Below are positions 7,574-14,614 of a stretch of DNA of 41,632 nt, one piece after another. The translations under genes and the position numbers were made by a program. The notes beneath the pieces are model-generated. The model did not search any database. It was not told the DNA's origin and saw only the letters and a list, made by a program, of their open reading frames with translations. Each line of letters opens with the position of its first letter. Within the stretch, counting starts at the first letter, position 1. The stretch comes from an uncultured Lentisphaeria bacterium (GTDB lineage Bacteria > Verrucomicrobiota > Lentisphaeria > Victivallales > UBA1829), in NCBI GenBank assembly GCA_949287225.1, contig CASEFP010000141.1:1-41632 (forward strand), given 5' to 3'.

Positions 7574-9118
7574 ATGGATCTGTCCGGTCAATACCGGTGG
7601 CGCGGCGGTTTCTGCATGGAGGTCAGCCCGATCCCGGATACTGTTGTCATTTTCGGCGCACTCGGGGATCTCGCCAACAGAAAACTGATCCCGTCGCTGT
7701 TCAGTCTGCATCGGCGCGGACTTTTTCACGATAAATCCGCTGTGGTCGCCTGCGGGCGCGCTCCCATGACGCATGACGACTACCGTGAAACCGTTCGAGC
7801 GCTTCTGACGGAAAAAAATCCGCCGGAGCGTCACGGGCAGATCGACTCCTTTCTGAAAAAGCTTTTTTACCATGCGGGCGACTACGACGCGGAGGCTACT
7901 TATGCGCGTCTGGATGCCGCGCTCCGCGAAATCGAGCACGCGCTCTCCAACGACAACGCCTGCCGCATCTACTACCTTTCCACCGCGCCGACCGTCTATA
8001 TGACCGTGGTGGAACATCTCTGCCGCGCAGGACTGCTTGCGGAGGACCCGGTCAGCAGCATGCCGTGGCGGCATGTGGTCATCGAGAAACCCTTCGGGCG
8101 CGATCTGGAGAGCGCGAAAGCGCTCGACCGCGCATTGCGCAGCTGTCTGAGTGAACGCCAGATCTACCGGATCGACCATTATCTGGGCAAGGAGACCGTT
8201 CAGAATATTCTGATGTTCCGTTTTGCAAATCTGATATTCGAACCGGTCTGGAACCGCGATTACATCGATTCCGTGCAGATTACCGTGGCGGAGACCGTCG
8301 GCGTCGAGCACCGTGCGAAATATTTTGAAAATGCGGGACTGCTCCGCGACATGTTCCAGAACCACATGTTTGAAATGCTTTCTCTTGTCGCGATGGAGAT
8401 GCCCGCATCCTTTGAGGCGGGAAGCGTCCGGGATGAGAAGGCAAAGCTCCTCCGCTCGATCCGCCCGTTCGATCCCCGGGATCCCGACACGCAGATCGTC
8501 CGCGCACAGTATGGGGAAGGAAACGGAATGAGCGCCTACCGCGCCGAGCCCGGCGTGAATCCCGCGTCGCAGACGGAAACTTATGTGGCGGCGAAAATGA
8601 TGATCGACAACTGGCGCTGGAAAGGAGTCCCCTTCTACCTGCGGAGCGGCAAGCGCCTTGCTGCGAAACGCAGTGAGATCGTCATTACCTTCAAGCACAT
8701 TCCGCACTCGATCTTCCTGCCGGTTCACGCGGAGGATCTTGCGCGGAACCGCCTGACGCTCACGGTTCAGCCGCAGGAGGGGCTTTCTCTGGAAATCCTT
8801 GCCAAGAAACCCGGGCCGAAACTCTGCATGGGCGATCTTGCGATGGACTTCAAATATGCCAGCATTCTGGAACCGGGCGAAAGCATGCCCGAGGCTTATG
8901 AACGTCTGCTTCTCGACTGCATGCTCGGCGATCAGACGCTCTTTATCCGAAGCGATACTGTGGAGCTCGCCTGGGGACTTCTCACCCCGGTGCTTGACCT
9001 CTGGCGCGAACAGCCTGAACGCTGTCCGCTTGCCTTCTATCCTGCCGGAAGCGCAGGACCGAAGGAGGCCGACCGCCTGATTCAGCGTGACGACCGTTTC
9101 TGGACGGAACCGGCCTGA
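7574..9118 (+). CDS. zwf: Glucose-6-phosphate 1-dehydrogenase
   Basis: The start at 7574 is set by AAAGGAG just upstream and gives 514 residues, the usual family length. In-frame upstream codons back to 7457 overlap the peroxiredoxin stop and are rejected. The Rossmann motif FGALGDLANRKLIP binds NADP, and RIDHYLGKE (residues 199-207, His202 region) is the substrate-binding and catalytic signature. DNWRWKGVPFYLRSGKRL is also conserved. The enzyme oxidises glucose 6-phosphate to 6-phosphogluconolactone, the entry to the oxidative pentose phosphate route, and supplies NADPH. Neither pgl nor gnd is adjacent, which is unusual; the pairing with a peroxiredoxin suggests a redox-supply role. It converges on the aldo-keto reductase gene. 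Confidence 0.97.
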   Translation: MDLSGQYRWRGGFCMEVSPIPDTVVIFGALGDLANRKLIPSLFSLHRRGLFHDKSAVVACGRAPMTHDDYRETVRALLTEKNPPERHGQIDSFLKKLFYHAGDYDAEATYARLDAALREIEHALSNDNACRIYYLSTAPTVYMTVVEHLCRAGLLAEDPVSSMPWRHVVIEKPFGRDLESAKALDRALRSCLSERQIYRIDHYLGKETVQNILMFRFANLIFEPVWNRDYIDSVQITVAETVGVEHRAKYFENAGLLRDMFQNHMFEMLSLVAMEMPASFEAGSVRDEKAKLLRSIRPFDPRDPDTQIVRAQYGEGNGMSAYRAEPGVNPASQTETYVAAKMMIDNWRWKGVPFYLRSGKRLAAKRSEIVITFKHIPHSIFLPVHAEDLARNRLTLTVQPQEGLSLEILAKKPGPKLCMGDLAMDFKYASILEPGESMPEAYERLLLDCMLGDQTLFIRSDTVELAWGLLTPVLDLWREQPERCPLAFYPAGSAGPKEADRLIQRDDRFWTEPA

Positions 9119-9163
9119 AGGTCTTCCGCTTTTCTGCTCCGTAAGAGGTGGATGGCGGCTTTT

Positions 9164-10450
9164 TCAGGATTCCAGATCATTCCGCACCCGTTTCAGCAGA
9201 TCCGGAATGTTGAGTTTCTGCGGACACTTTGCAAGGCATGCCCCGCAGTTCACACATGCCGATGCCGGAGCGCCGCGCTGAACCGGCGACATGGAGACCG
9301 TATAGTCAAAAAGGGCCCGCTTCTTGTTACGGTGCACCAGATAATTGTTGTAGACGTAGGCGAAAATATAGCCGATCGCCACGTTGTGCGGACACGGAAT
9401 GCACTGATAACAGCCGGTGCAGTCGATGTGTCCCGGCGTTTTCCGATACGCCTGAATGGCCGCGCCGAGCGCCTTGCGCTCATCCGGGCTGAGCATGTTC
9501 GGTTTTGCTTTCGACGCATAACGCAGATTTGCTTCGACATCCGCCATGGATCCCATGCCGCTGACCGCGACGCTGACCTCCGGAATGTCCCAGAGATAGT
9601 CGAGCGCCCATTCTGTGTCCGGCTTTTTGATGCCGGTCGAACGGAGTGCCGCGCGCATGGTCTGCGGCAGATCTGCAAGGAATCCCGTGCGGAGGGGTTT
9701 CATCACAGCAAGCCCCATTCCGCTGGCGGCGGCGTATTTCGGTCCCAGACACCCCGCCTCGTATTCATAATCGAGATAGTTGTACTGGATCAAACAGAAA
9801 TCCCAGGGCGCGGATTCGACCACCTCCTTGAAGAGCTGGAGACGGTCGTGGAACGAGAAGCCCGCAAAGCGGATTCTGCCTTGCTCCTTGAGTTTCATGA
9901 TCTTGTCGATCAGCTTGAACGGAATCACCTTCTCCCTCCAGCCCCGGTGCATGATCATGTGAATGTGATAAAAGTCGATTACGTCACACCCCATTGTCCG
10001 GCGCGATTCGTCGAAAAGTTTTTCAAAGTCCTCCGGTCTTTCCATGATCCACCACGGGGCTTTGGAGGTCACGTAGACTCGGTCGCGCCACTTCCCCTTG
10101 AGCGCTTTCCCCGCGACGGCTTCACTCTGTCCACCGAGGTAGACGCGTCCCGTGTCGATGTAGTTGACACCGCCCTCGATCGCACGATGAATCATCGCAA
10201 CGCTCTGATCTGAATCCACCGTCTTTCCGTCGGAGAGCATCGGAAGACGCAGAAGCCCGAATCCGAGCGCGGAGACATTCACTCCGGTCCGGCCCATCGG
10301 GCGATAGCGCATCTGTGAATTGAAATTCAGAATCGGACCTGCCGGTTTGGCTCCAGCCGGTTCCGCCGCTTTTAAAATCGATCCTTTGCCGAGCACGGCT
10401 CCGGCGGCCGTGACCAGTGCCGCCGATTTGAGAAATTCACGCCGGTTCAT
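9164..10450 (-). CDS. Tat-exported aldo/keto reductase with C-terminal 2x[4Fe-4S] ferredoxin domain
   Basis: The 428-residue product starts with MNRREFLKSAALVTAAGAVLG, a twin-arginine signal (RREFLK). The aldo/keto reductase barrel follows (MRYRPMGRTGVNVSALGFG, YIDTGRVY, DVIDFYHIHM). The C-terminus carries two cysteine clusters, CTGCYQCIPCP and CVNCGACLAKCP, each suited to a [4Fe-4S] centre. Cytosolic members of this Fe-S subclass are common in anaerobes; here a folded cofactor-loaded enzyme would be moved to the periplasm by Tat. NADPH is not available there, so the electron donor is an open question. It is the last gene of the exported redox operon, 19 bases after the DUF6282 gene. An internal ATG at residue 47 has no Shine-Dalgarno. 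Confidence 0.93.
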   Translation of the reverse strand: MNRREFLKSAALVTAAGAVLGKGSILKAAEPAGAKPAGPILNFNSQMRYRPMGRTGVNVSALGFGLLRLPMLSDGKTVDSDQSVAMIHRAIEGGVNYIDTGRVYLGGQSEAVAGKALKGKWRDRVYVTSKAPWWIMERPEDFEKLFDESRRTMGCDVIDFYHIHMIMHRGWREKVIPFKLIDKIMKLKEQGRIRFAGFSFHDRLQLFKEVVESAPWDFCLIQYNYLDYEYEAGCLGPKYAAASGMGLAVMKPLRTGFLADLPQTMRAALRSTGIKKPDTEWALDYLWDIPEVSVAVSGMGSMADVEANLRYASKAKPNMLSPDERKALGAAIQAYRKTPGHIDCTGCYQCIPCPHNVAIGYIFAYVYNNYLVHRNKKRALFDYTVSMSPVQRGAPASACVNCGACLAKCPQKLNIPDLLKRVRNDLES

Positions 10451-10469
10451 CTTTCGTTTCCCTTTCCTT

Positions 10470-11447
10470 TTACTTGAGACCGATCAGAAATGCCGGATTG
10501 TGCCGCACCATCCGGTCGATATCCTTCTGAGAAATTCCGGAAGCTCCCAGTTCCCTGACGCATGCACGCATGCCGTCAATCGGATTCGGATTGCCCTGCT
10601 GTCCGAGATCGGTCGAAATAAAACTGCGCTCCGGAATTGTCCGGTCATAGTTCAGGAACTCCTCATGACTCTGACGTTCATACTGCGGATTGCCGGTTCC
10701 CGGTCCCCAGAGACGCGGCAGGTAGCAGTATTCCACAAATGCGCCGAGATCGACAGCCTGAAGAATCTGCGCGCACGTCATTTTCCAGATCAGCGAATTC
10801 ACGTGAGTGACGACGAATTTCTTTACGCCGATCTCCTTTGCCCTCCGCGCCAGGATCAGGCTTTCTCGCGGGGAACTGTGACCGGTTGCAAAGATGATGT
10901 CCGCTTCGGCGCAGAGTTCCATTACCCGGATGACTTCAGGAAGCACTTTGCCCTGTGCATCCAGCACCGGAATTCCAGTGCCGGGGAGTTTGCCGCACTG
11001 ATGCTGCCAGACTGCGGAGAGAGTCGGCATCCAGATGCAGCGGCAGAGGGAGCCGGAGGTCTTGAGCGCCTGTTCCGCTGCATAAACGTTGACTTTGTCT
11101 CCATGAACGCGGTTCATGCAGAGGCTTCCGAATACATGGAAATCCGGCATAGCCTCCCGGATCAGGTAAGCGCGGTCATGGCAGCTCCAGTCGTTTGACT
11201 TGTACATGAGTGCCCGGTATCCGGTCTGTTTCGCCTGTTTCGCCAGCGTCAGCTCGTCGGTGCAGCGTGCCCGTGTATCCGGCAGACAGTGGATGTGAAT
11301 ATCACACACTCCGGCAAGCAGAGGATCGGTTGAGGTTTTCTCATGCGGAAAATCCGCCCCGTTCAGGACGGGAGCACTCCCCGATCCTCCGATCAGCACC
11401 GCCCCTCCCGCGATGCCGAGTGTCTTGATGAAATCCCGCCTGTCCAT
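10470..11447 (-). CDS. Tat-exported DUF6282-type amidohydrolase-like protein
   Basis: A 325-residue protein with a twin-arginine start (MDRRDFIKTLGIAGGAVLIGG). The mature part looks like the metal-dependent hydrolase family DUF6282. The metal-ligand motif DIHIHCLPDTRAR lies at the N-terminal end of the barrel, with further candidate ligands in ATGHSSPRES, VVTHVNS and ISTDLGQQGNP. The substrate is unknown; related barrels hydrolyse amides, lactones or decarboxylate. GGAAGGAG at good spacing sets the start. It lies 2 bases after the FMN-reductase gene and 19 bases before the aldo-keto reductase, so it is co-transcribed. A lactone or cyclic intermediate made by its neighbours would be a reasonable substrate (inference). 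Confidence 0.85.
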   Translation of the reverse strand: MDRRDFIKTLGIAGGAVLIGGSGSAPVLNGADFPHEKTSTDPLLAGVCDIHIHCLPDTRARCTDELTLAKQAKQTGYRALMYKSNDWSCHDRAYLIREAMPDFHVFGSLCMNRVHGDKVNVYAAEQALKTSGSLCRCIWMPTLSAVWQHQCGKLPGTGIPVLDAQGKVLPEVIRVMELCAEADIIFATGHSSPRESLILARRAKEIGVKKFVVTHVNSLIWKMTCAQILQAVDLGAFVEYCYLPRLWGPGTGNPQYERQSHEEFLNYDRTIPERSFISTDLGQQGNPNPIDGMRACVRELGASGISQKDIDRMVRHNPAFLIGLK

Positions 11448-11449
11448 GA

Positions 11450-12103
11450 TTACAGACTCCTTCCAAGCCGATACGCCTGTTCCGGATATTTTGTATGATT
11501 GACCGCGCCGGCAGGCCAGACTCCCGGCGCAATGACCCGTCCGGCATCGCTCCAGCCGAGGTAGTTCAGCAGGACCTCATAATGCGAAAGAATCGGTTTT
11601 GCGTCCGATGCGGCTGTATTGGCATACGTCATCAGCAGTGCGGCTTTCTTCGGCACATGGATCGAAGCGTTGATCGCATAGAACCGGTCGATTACCGCCT
11701 TGATCTGTGCGGAGATTCCAAAATAGTACATCGGGGTGGCAAACACCACCATATCCGCGTCAGAAATATGTTTCCGGACAAATTCAAAATCGTCTTTGAA
11801 CACACATTCATCGTTCATGCCGCATTTGTTGCAGGCAATACAGGGATGGACGTTTTTGAATGCCGCGTCGAAACGGACGATTTCGTGTCCGGCTTCCTTC
11901 GCGCCCCGGATGAAGTGTTCCGCAAGCGTGTTGGAGTTCCCGTTTTTCCGGGGACTTCCTGTAATCACCAGTATTTTCATTTTCCCTCCATTTCTGCTTT
12001 TGGCCGCAGTTGCGGCATGTGCAAAAGTTCCGCCGAGAATGGCGCTTCCGGCGAGAGCCGCCGTCGCAGCCAGCGATGTTTTCAGAAAATCACGTCTGTC
12101 CAT
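11450..12103 (-). CDS. Tat-signal NADPH-dependent FMN reductase/flavodoxin-like iron-sulfur flavoprotein
   Basis: The 217-residue product has a twin-arginine leader (MDRRDFLKTSLAATAALAG). The body starts at residue 42 with MKILVITGSPRKNGNSN, the phosphate-loop of the flavodoxin-like NADPH-dependent FMN reductases. HPCIACNKCGMNDECVFKDD supplies the cysteines of the iron-sulfur flavoprotein-like subgroup, and FATPMYYFGISAQIK is the flavin-side loop. Residue 42 is itself an ATG (11980) preceded by GGAGGG, and it is where cytosolic relatives normally begin. The upstream ATG at 12103 has only a distant, weak site. So either two forms are made, or the leader was added recently to a cytosolic gene. 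It lies 4 bases after the monooxygenase-like gene. Confidence 0.88.
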   Translation of the reverse strand: MDRRDFLKTSLAATAALAGSAILGGTFAHAATAAKSRNGGKMKILVITGSPRKNGNSNTLAEHFIRGAKEAGHEIVRFDAAFKNVHPCIACNKCGMNDECVFKDDFEFVRKHISDADMVVFATPMYYFGISAQIKAVIDRFYAINASIHVPKKAALLMTYANTAASDAKPILSHYEVLLNYLGWSDAGRVIAPGVWPAGAVNHTKYPEQAYRLGRSL

Positions 12104-12107
12104 AGTG

Positions 12108-12551
12108 TCATTTCATCCTCATTTCCGGCACGAGCGGATTCTGGTCGAGCAGCTCCAGGCTTCTGACCATTTTCAGCGTCTGCGTTTTGTATTTCTGAAA
12201 ATGCGGTGTCTGGATATGATGTTCGTAGGCGGCGCGATTTTTGTAAATTTCCAGAATGGCAATCTGTTCCGGGCGCGTTTTCTCCTGCATTGAATACATC
12301 AGATAGACGCCCGGTTCCTTCGCCATGGATTCGCGTCCGCATTCGGTAACCAGAGCCAGATATTCCGGGAGATGTGCCGGGTCTACCTCGATCCGGGAGA
12401 TCCGGACAATACTTGCCCGCGTGACGATATTCTTCATGGAGGCCTCCTTTCCCCGCGAAGTTTCCTGCGGCATTTGCATTGCGCCGCATCCGGCGGACAG
12501 CGACAGGGTGGCGGACAGAACAACCAGAAGTCTGAACATGCCGTAGCGCAT
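12108..12551 (-). CDS. Lipoprotein with antibiotic-biosynthesis-monooxygenase (quinol monooxygenase-like) domain
   Basis: From ATG 12551 the product is 147 residues: a signal peptide with lipobox LSAGC, a short linker, and an ABM domain (dimeric alpha/beta barrel; IVRISRIEVDPAHLPEYLAL, PGVYLMYSMQEKTRPEQI, EIYKNRAAYEHHIQTPHF). YgiN-like members act on quinols. The ABM domain begins with MKNIVTRAS at ATG 12437, which has a very strong AAAGGAGG five bases upstream, better than the poor site before 12551. A cytosolic form from the internal start is therefore likely as well as, or instead of, the lipoprotein. An open frame continues upstream into the preceding gene but has no support as coding. 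It sits 16 bases after the CMD-cupin gene. Confidence 0.82.
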   Translation of the reverse strand: MRYGMFRLLVVLSATLSLSAGCGAMQMPQETSRGKEASMKNIVTRASIVRISRIEVDPAHLPEYLALVTECGRESMAKEPGVYLMYSMQEKTRPEQIAILEIYKNRAAYEHHIQTPHFQKYKTQTLKMVRSLELLDQNPLVPEMRMK

Positions 12552-12567
12552 AAGGAGCCCCCGCAGT

Positions 12568-13614
12568 TTATTTCCCTTCGGTCGCGCTCTTGTAATCCGC
12601 GTCGGAAACCGCTTCGAGCCATGTATTTTTATTTTTGCCCGGTTTGCACTCGATCGCGAGATGAGAGAACCATTTGTCGGGCGCCGCGCCGTGCCAGTGT
12701 TCGACGTCCGGCGGAATTTCGACCACATCGCCGGGGAGGAGCTTCCGCGCCTCTTTCCCGCGTTCCTGATAGAATCCGACGCCTCCGACCGCGATCAGAA
12801 GCTGTCCTCCGGTGTGTTTATGCCAGTTGTTCCGGCAGGAGGGTTCAAACGTCACATTGGATACCGGGATATTGAGGCGCGGATCCTTTGTCAGCCTGGC
12901 TAGATAGGATTTGCCGGTAAAATATTTCGCGTAGGCCGTATTTTCGCCGCCGCGCGGGAAATTGCTCTGTGTGCGGCTTTTCACATGCTCCAGAATCCGC
13001 GCGCACTGGGCATCGGTCACGCCGTTGTGTCTGCCGATGGCGATGTGGGAGGCTAGCTGGCTGTCCACGCCGTCCATTGCACCGAGCGCGGCGATCGTGG
13101 CGATTTCGCGCGTCCGCCAGTCGAGGTTGTCCCGCGCGAAGATGTCGCCGAAAAGATGCGCCTTGAGATATTCGTCGATTGCCGGGGCGAAATCGAAGAG
13201 CGCTCCCTTGACCGGTGCGCCGCAGAGCTTCGTCTGATTTGCCGTTCCGAAGTCAAGGCTCCTGCCTGCGGGACGCGGACCCGGAAGTTTTCCCGGAGCG
13301 TCCTTGATTCCTTTCGCCTCGCGTTCCCGGAGAAGCGTCATGAAACTGCCGAGTGCATTCAGACTGCGCGGAAAACCGCAGTAGGCGTACAGCTGAACGA
13401 GAATTTCCTTGATCTCATTCACGCTCAGTCCGGCGTCGAGTCCGGCAGTCAGCGCTTTTTTGAGTTCGGGCATATTGCCCCGCGCCGTCCACATGGAAAT
13501 TTCAACGATCCGCTGTTCCTTGTCATTCAATGTATTCATGGTTTCATTCGCCTCCAGTTGATTGATCAGAGAGAAAAAGGACAGGAGAAGTCCTAACAGG
13601 AAAATCCGTCTCAT
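12568..13614 (-). CDS. Exported carboxymuconolactone decarboxylase (double)-cupin fusion
   Basis: A 348-residue protein. A Sec signal (MRRIFLLGLLLSFFSL, cleavage near LEANE) precedes two CMD/AhpD-like helical units: residues about 30-95, with EILVQLYAYCGFPRS, and about 165-225, with EIATIAALGAMDG. A cupin at about 250-325 shows NWHKHTGGQLLIAVGG and LPGDVVEIPPDVEHWHG, with its metal His residues. Such CMD-cupin fusions are normally cytosolic and sit with flavodoxins and aldo-keto reductases in anaerobes. Here the cytosolic-type start MNTLNDKEQ is residue 26 (ATG 13539), preceded by GGAGG 11 bases upstream. Only one Cys replaces the AhpD CxxC, which argues against peroxidase-reductase activity. 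It lies 8 bases after the flavodoxin gene. Confidence 0.87.
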   Translation of the reverse strand: MRRIFLLGLLLSFFSLINQLEANETMNTLNDKEQRIVEISMWTARGNMPELKKALTAGLDAGLSVNEIKEILVQLYAYCGFPRSLNALGSFMTLLREREAKGIKDAPGKLPGPRPAGRSLDFGTANQTKLCGAPVKGALFDFAPAIDEYLKAHLFGDIFARDNLDWRTREIATIAALGAMDGVDSQLASHIAIGRHNGVTDAQCARILEHVKSRTQSNFPRGGENTAYAKYFTGKSYLARLTKDPRLNIPVSNVTFEPSCRNNWHKHTGGQLLIAVGGVGFYQERGKEARKLLPGDVVEIPPDVEHWHGAAPDKWFSHLAIECKPGKNKNTWLEAVSDADYKSATEGK

Positions 13615-13622
13615 ATTTCACC

Positions 13623-14207
13623 TCACTTTTTGATGTCGCTCACTTCATTGACCCATCGGGCAAGTTTTTCTCCGGCATTCCGGATGCCGCTGCCGGAAAA
13701 GGCGCCGCCCCTGCCGAATGCGGCCTTCGGACAAGCCCTGCGCATATCGCGTTCGCAATTCGCCATTCCGCCTCCGCCGTGGGTGACGAAGGGGATTACC
13801 GTTTTGCCGCTGAAGTCGTAGTCCGCCAGAAACGAGCGCACCGGCGGCGCCATTGTGCTCCACCAGTTCGGCGTGCCGACAAAGATCACATCGTATTTTG
13901 CAAAATCTTCCACTTTCGAGTCGAGTTCCGGCTTGAATGCCTCCCGGCACTCCTTCTTCGCCTGATCGACGCAGGCGCTGTAATCCGAGGGATAGGCTTT
14001 GCGCGGCCTGATCTCAAACAGGGTGCCGTTTGTCGCCTTCTGAATCTGTTCCGCAGCGAAACGGGTGTTTCCGCTCCACGAGTAATATGCGATCAGTACT
14101 TTCGAGGAGTCTGCGCTTGCTTTCTGCACAGTACCATTTTCCGCCGAACAGCCGCCCGCTCCGAAGAAAGAAGCCGCCATCATCAGTGCCATCGTTTTCA
14201 TTTTCAT
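13623..14207 (-). CDS. Flavodoxin-fold lipoprotein
   Basis: ATG 14207, with GGGAGG 5 bases upstream, gives 194 residues. A signal ending FFGAGGC suggests lipidation at Cys, though Ala at -3 is not ideal. The flavodoxin domain starts at SSKVLIAYYSWSGNTRFAAEQI, read here as the FMN phosphate loop around SWSGNTR, and continues with VIFVGTPNWWSTMAPPVRSF and VIPFVTHGGGGM. Flavodoxins carry one or two electrons at low potential in the cytoplasm; a membrane-anchored exported one is unusual and could feed the other exported reductases of the operon (inference). The start follows 2 bases after the stop of the small helical protein gene. Confidence 0.88.
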   Translation of the reverse strand: MKMKTMALMMAASFFGAGGCSAENGTVQKASADSSKVLIAYYSWSGNTRFAAEQIQKATNGTLFEIRPRKAYPSDYSACVDQAKKECREAFKPELDSKVEDFAKYDVIFVGTPNWWSTMAPPVRSFLADYDFSGKTVIPFVTHGGGGMANCERDMRRACPKAAFGRGGAFSGSGIRNAGEKLARWVNEVSDIKK

Positions 14208-14209
14208 GT

Positions 14210-14455
14210 TTACCTCCCGGTTTTGGTTATGTTTTCCTGTTTCATATTGAATACAAGATAATCCAGACAGTCTATTTTTTTCTGTGCCGCATGAATTTTC
14301 TCCAGAAGCGCGGCACGCTGACGTGTCAGAAGCCGCAGCTGGTCGCGTGTATTTCCTGCCTCCTGCAGTGCCAGAATTTTTGTGATCAGCTGCGGGCCGC
14401 ATCCGGCATCCTTCAGGCTGCGGATCAGCAAGCTGTTTTCCGCGGAAGAATTCAT
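14210..14455 (-). CDS. Small helical protein resembling a MerR C-terminal region
   Basis: An 81-residue protein, first in the exported redox operon and the only member without an export signal. It is predicted all-helical: IRSLKDAGCGPQLITKIL, then LRLLTRQRAALLEKIHAAQ and KKIDCLDYLVFNMKQE. The second half resembles the dimerisation coiled coil of MerR-type regulators, but no winged-helix DNA-binding part is present. Similar small proteins occur beside flavodoxin genes in anaerobes, from memory and unverified. The start at 14455 follows AAGGAGG; the upstream ATG at 14500 coincides with the predicted transcription start and is rejected. It may modulate the divergent LysR regulator or bind a ligand; its function is unknown. 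Confidence 0.7.
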   Translation of the reverse strand: MNSSAENSLLIRSLKDAGCGPQLITKILALQEAGNTRDQLRLLTRQRAALLEKIHAAQKKIDCLDYLVFNMKQENITKTGR

Positions 14456-14502
14456 TTTTCTGCCATCCTCCTTTTTTGAACCACTGTGTGCTTTCATCAT
14501 GT

Positions 14503-14530
14503 ATTATAGTCAGAACTGCAAAAATAACAA
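14503..14530 (-). promoter_or_regulatory. Promoter of the exported redox operon
   Basis: Minus strand TTGTTA (14530-14525), 16-base spacer, TATAAT (14508-14503). Predicted transcription start is near 14497, leaving a leader of about 40 bases to the 14455 start. Confidence 0.65.
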
Positions 14531-14539
14531 ATACTTATT
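14523..14539. promoter_or_regulatory. Candidate LysR box between the divergent genes
   Basis: AATAA-N7-TTATT is a dyad containing the T-N11-A pattern (T at 14525, A at 14537) typical of LysR-type sites. It overlaps the -35 of the redox operon promoter and lies just upstream of the lysR-like promoter, a normal place for activation and autoregulation. Confidence 0.5.
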
Positions 14540-14557
14540 TATTATACACATTCATGC

Positions 14558-14586
14558 TTGACAGGCATGGATGCGGATGCTATGTT
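14558..14586 (+). promoter_or_regulatory. Sigma-70 promoter of the LysR-type regulator
   Basis: TTGACA (14558-14563), 17-base spacer, TATGTT (14581-14586), about 22 bases before the likely transcription-to-start interval of the gene at 14615. Confidence 0.75.
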
Positions 14587-14614
14587 GTATTCCGGATATC
14601 AGAAAGGTGGCGAT

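Noticed and set aside
7484..8728. 414-codon minus-strand frame opposite zwf
   Set aside because: Antisense to an unmistakable G6PD; no supporting start site.
10312..10312. Internal ATG in the aldo-keto reductase as another grafted-leader junction
   Set aside because: The internal MRYRPMGRTG does match cytosolic starts, but no Shine-Dalgarno precedes it, so it does not support dual initiation like the other three.
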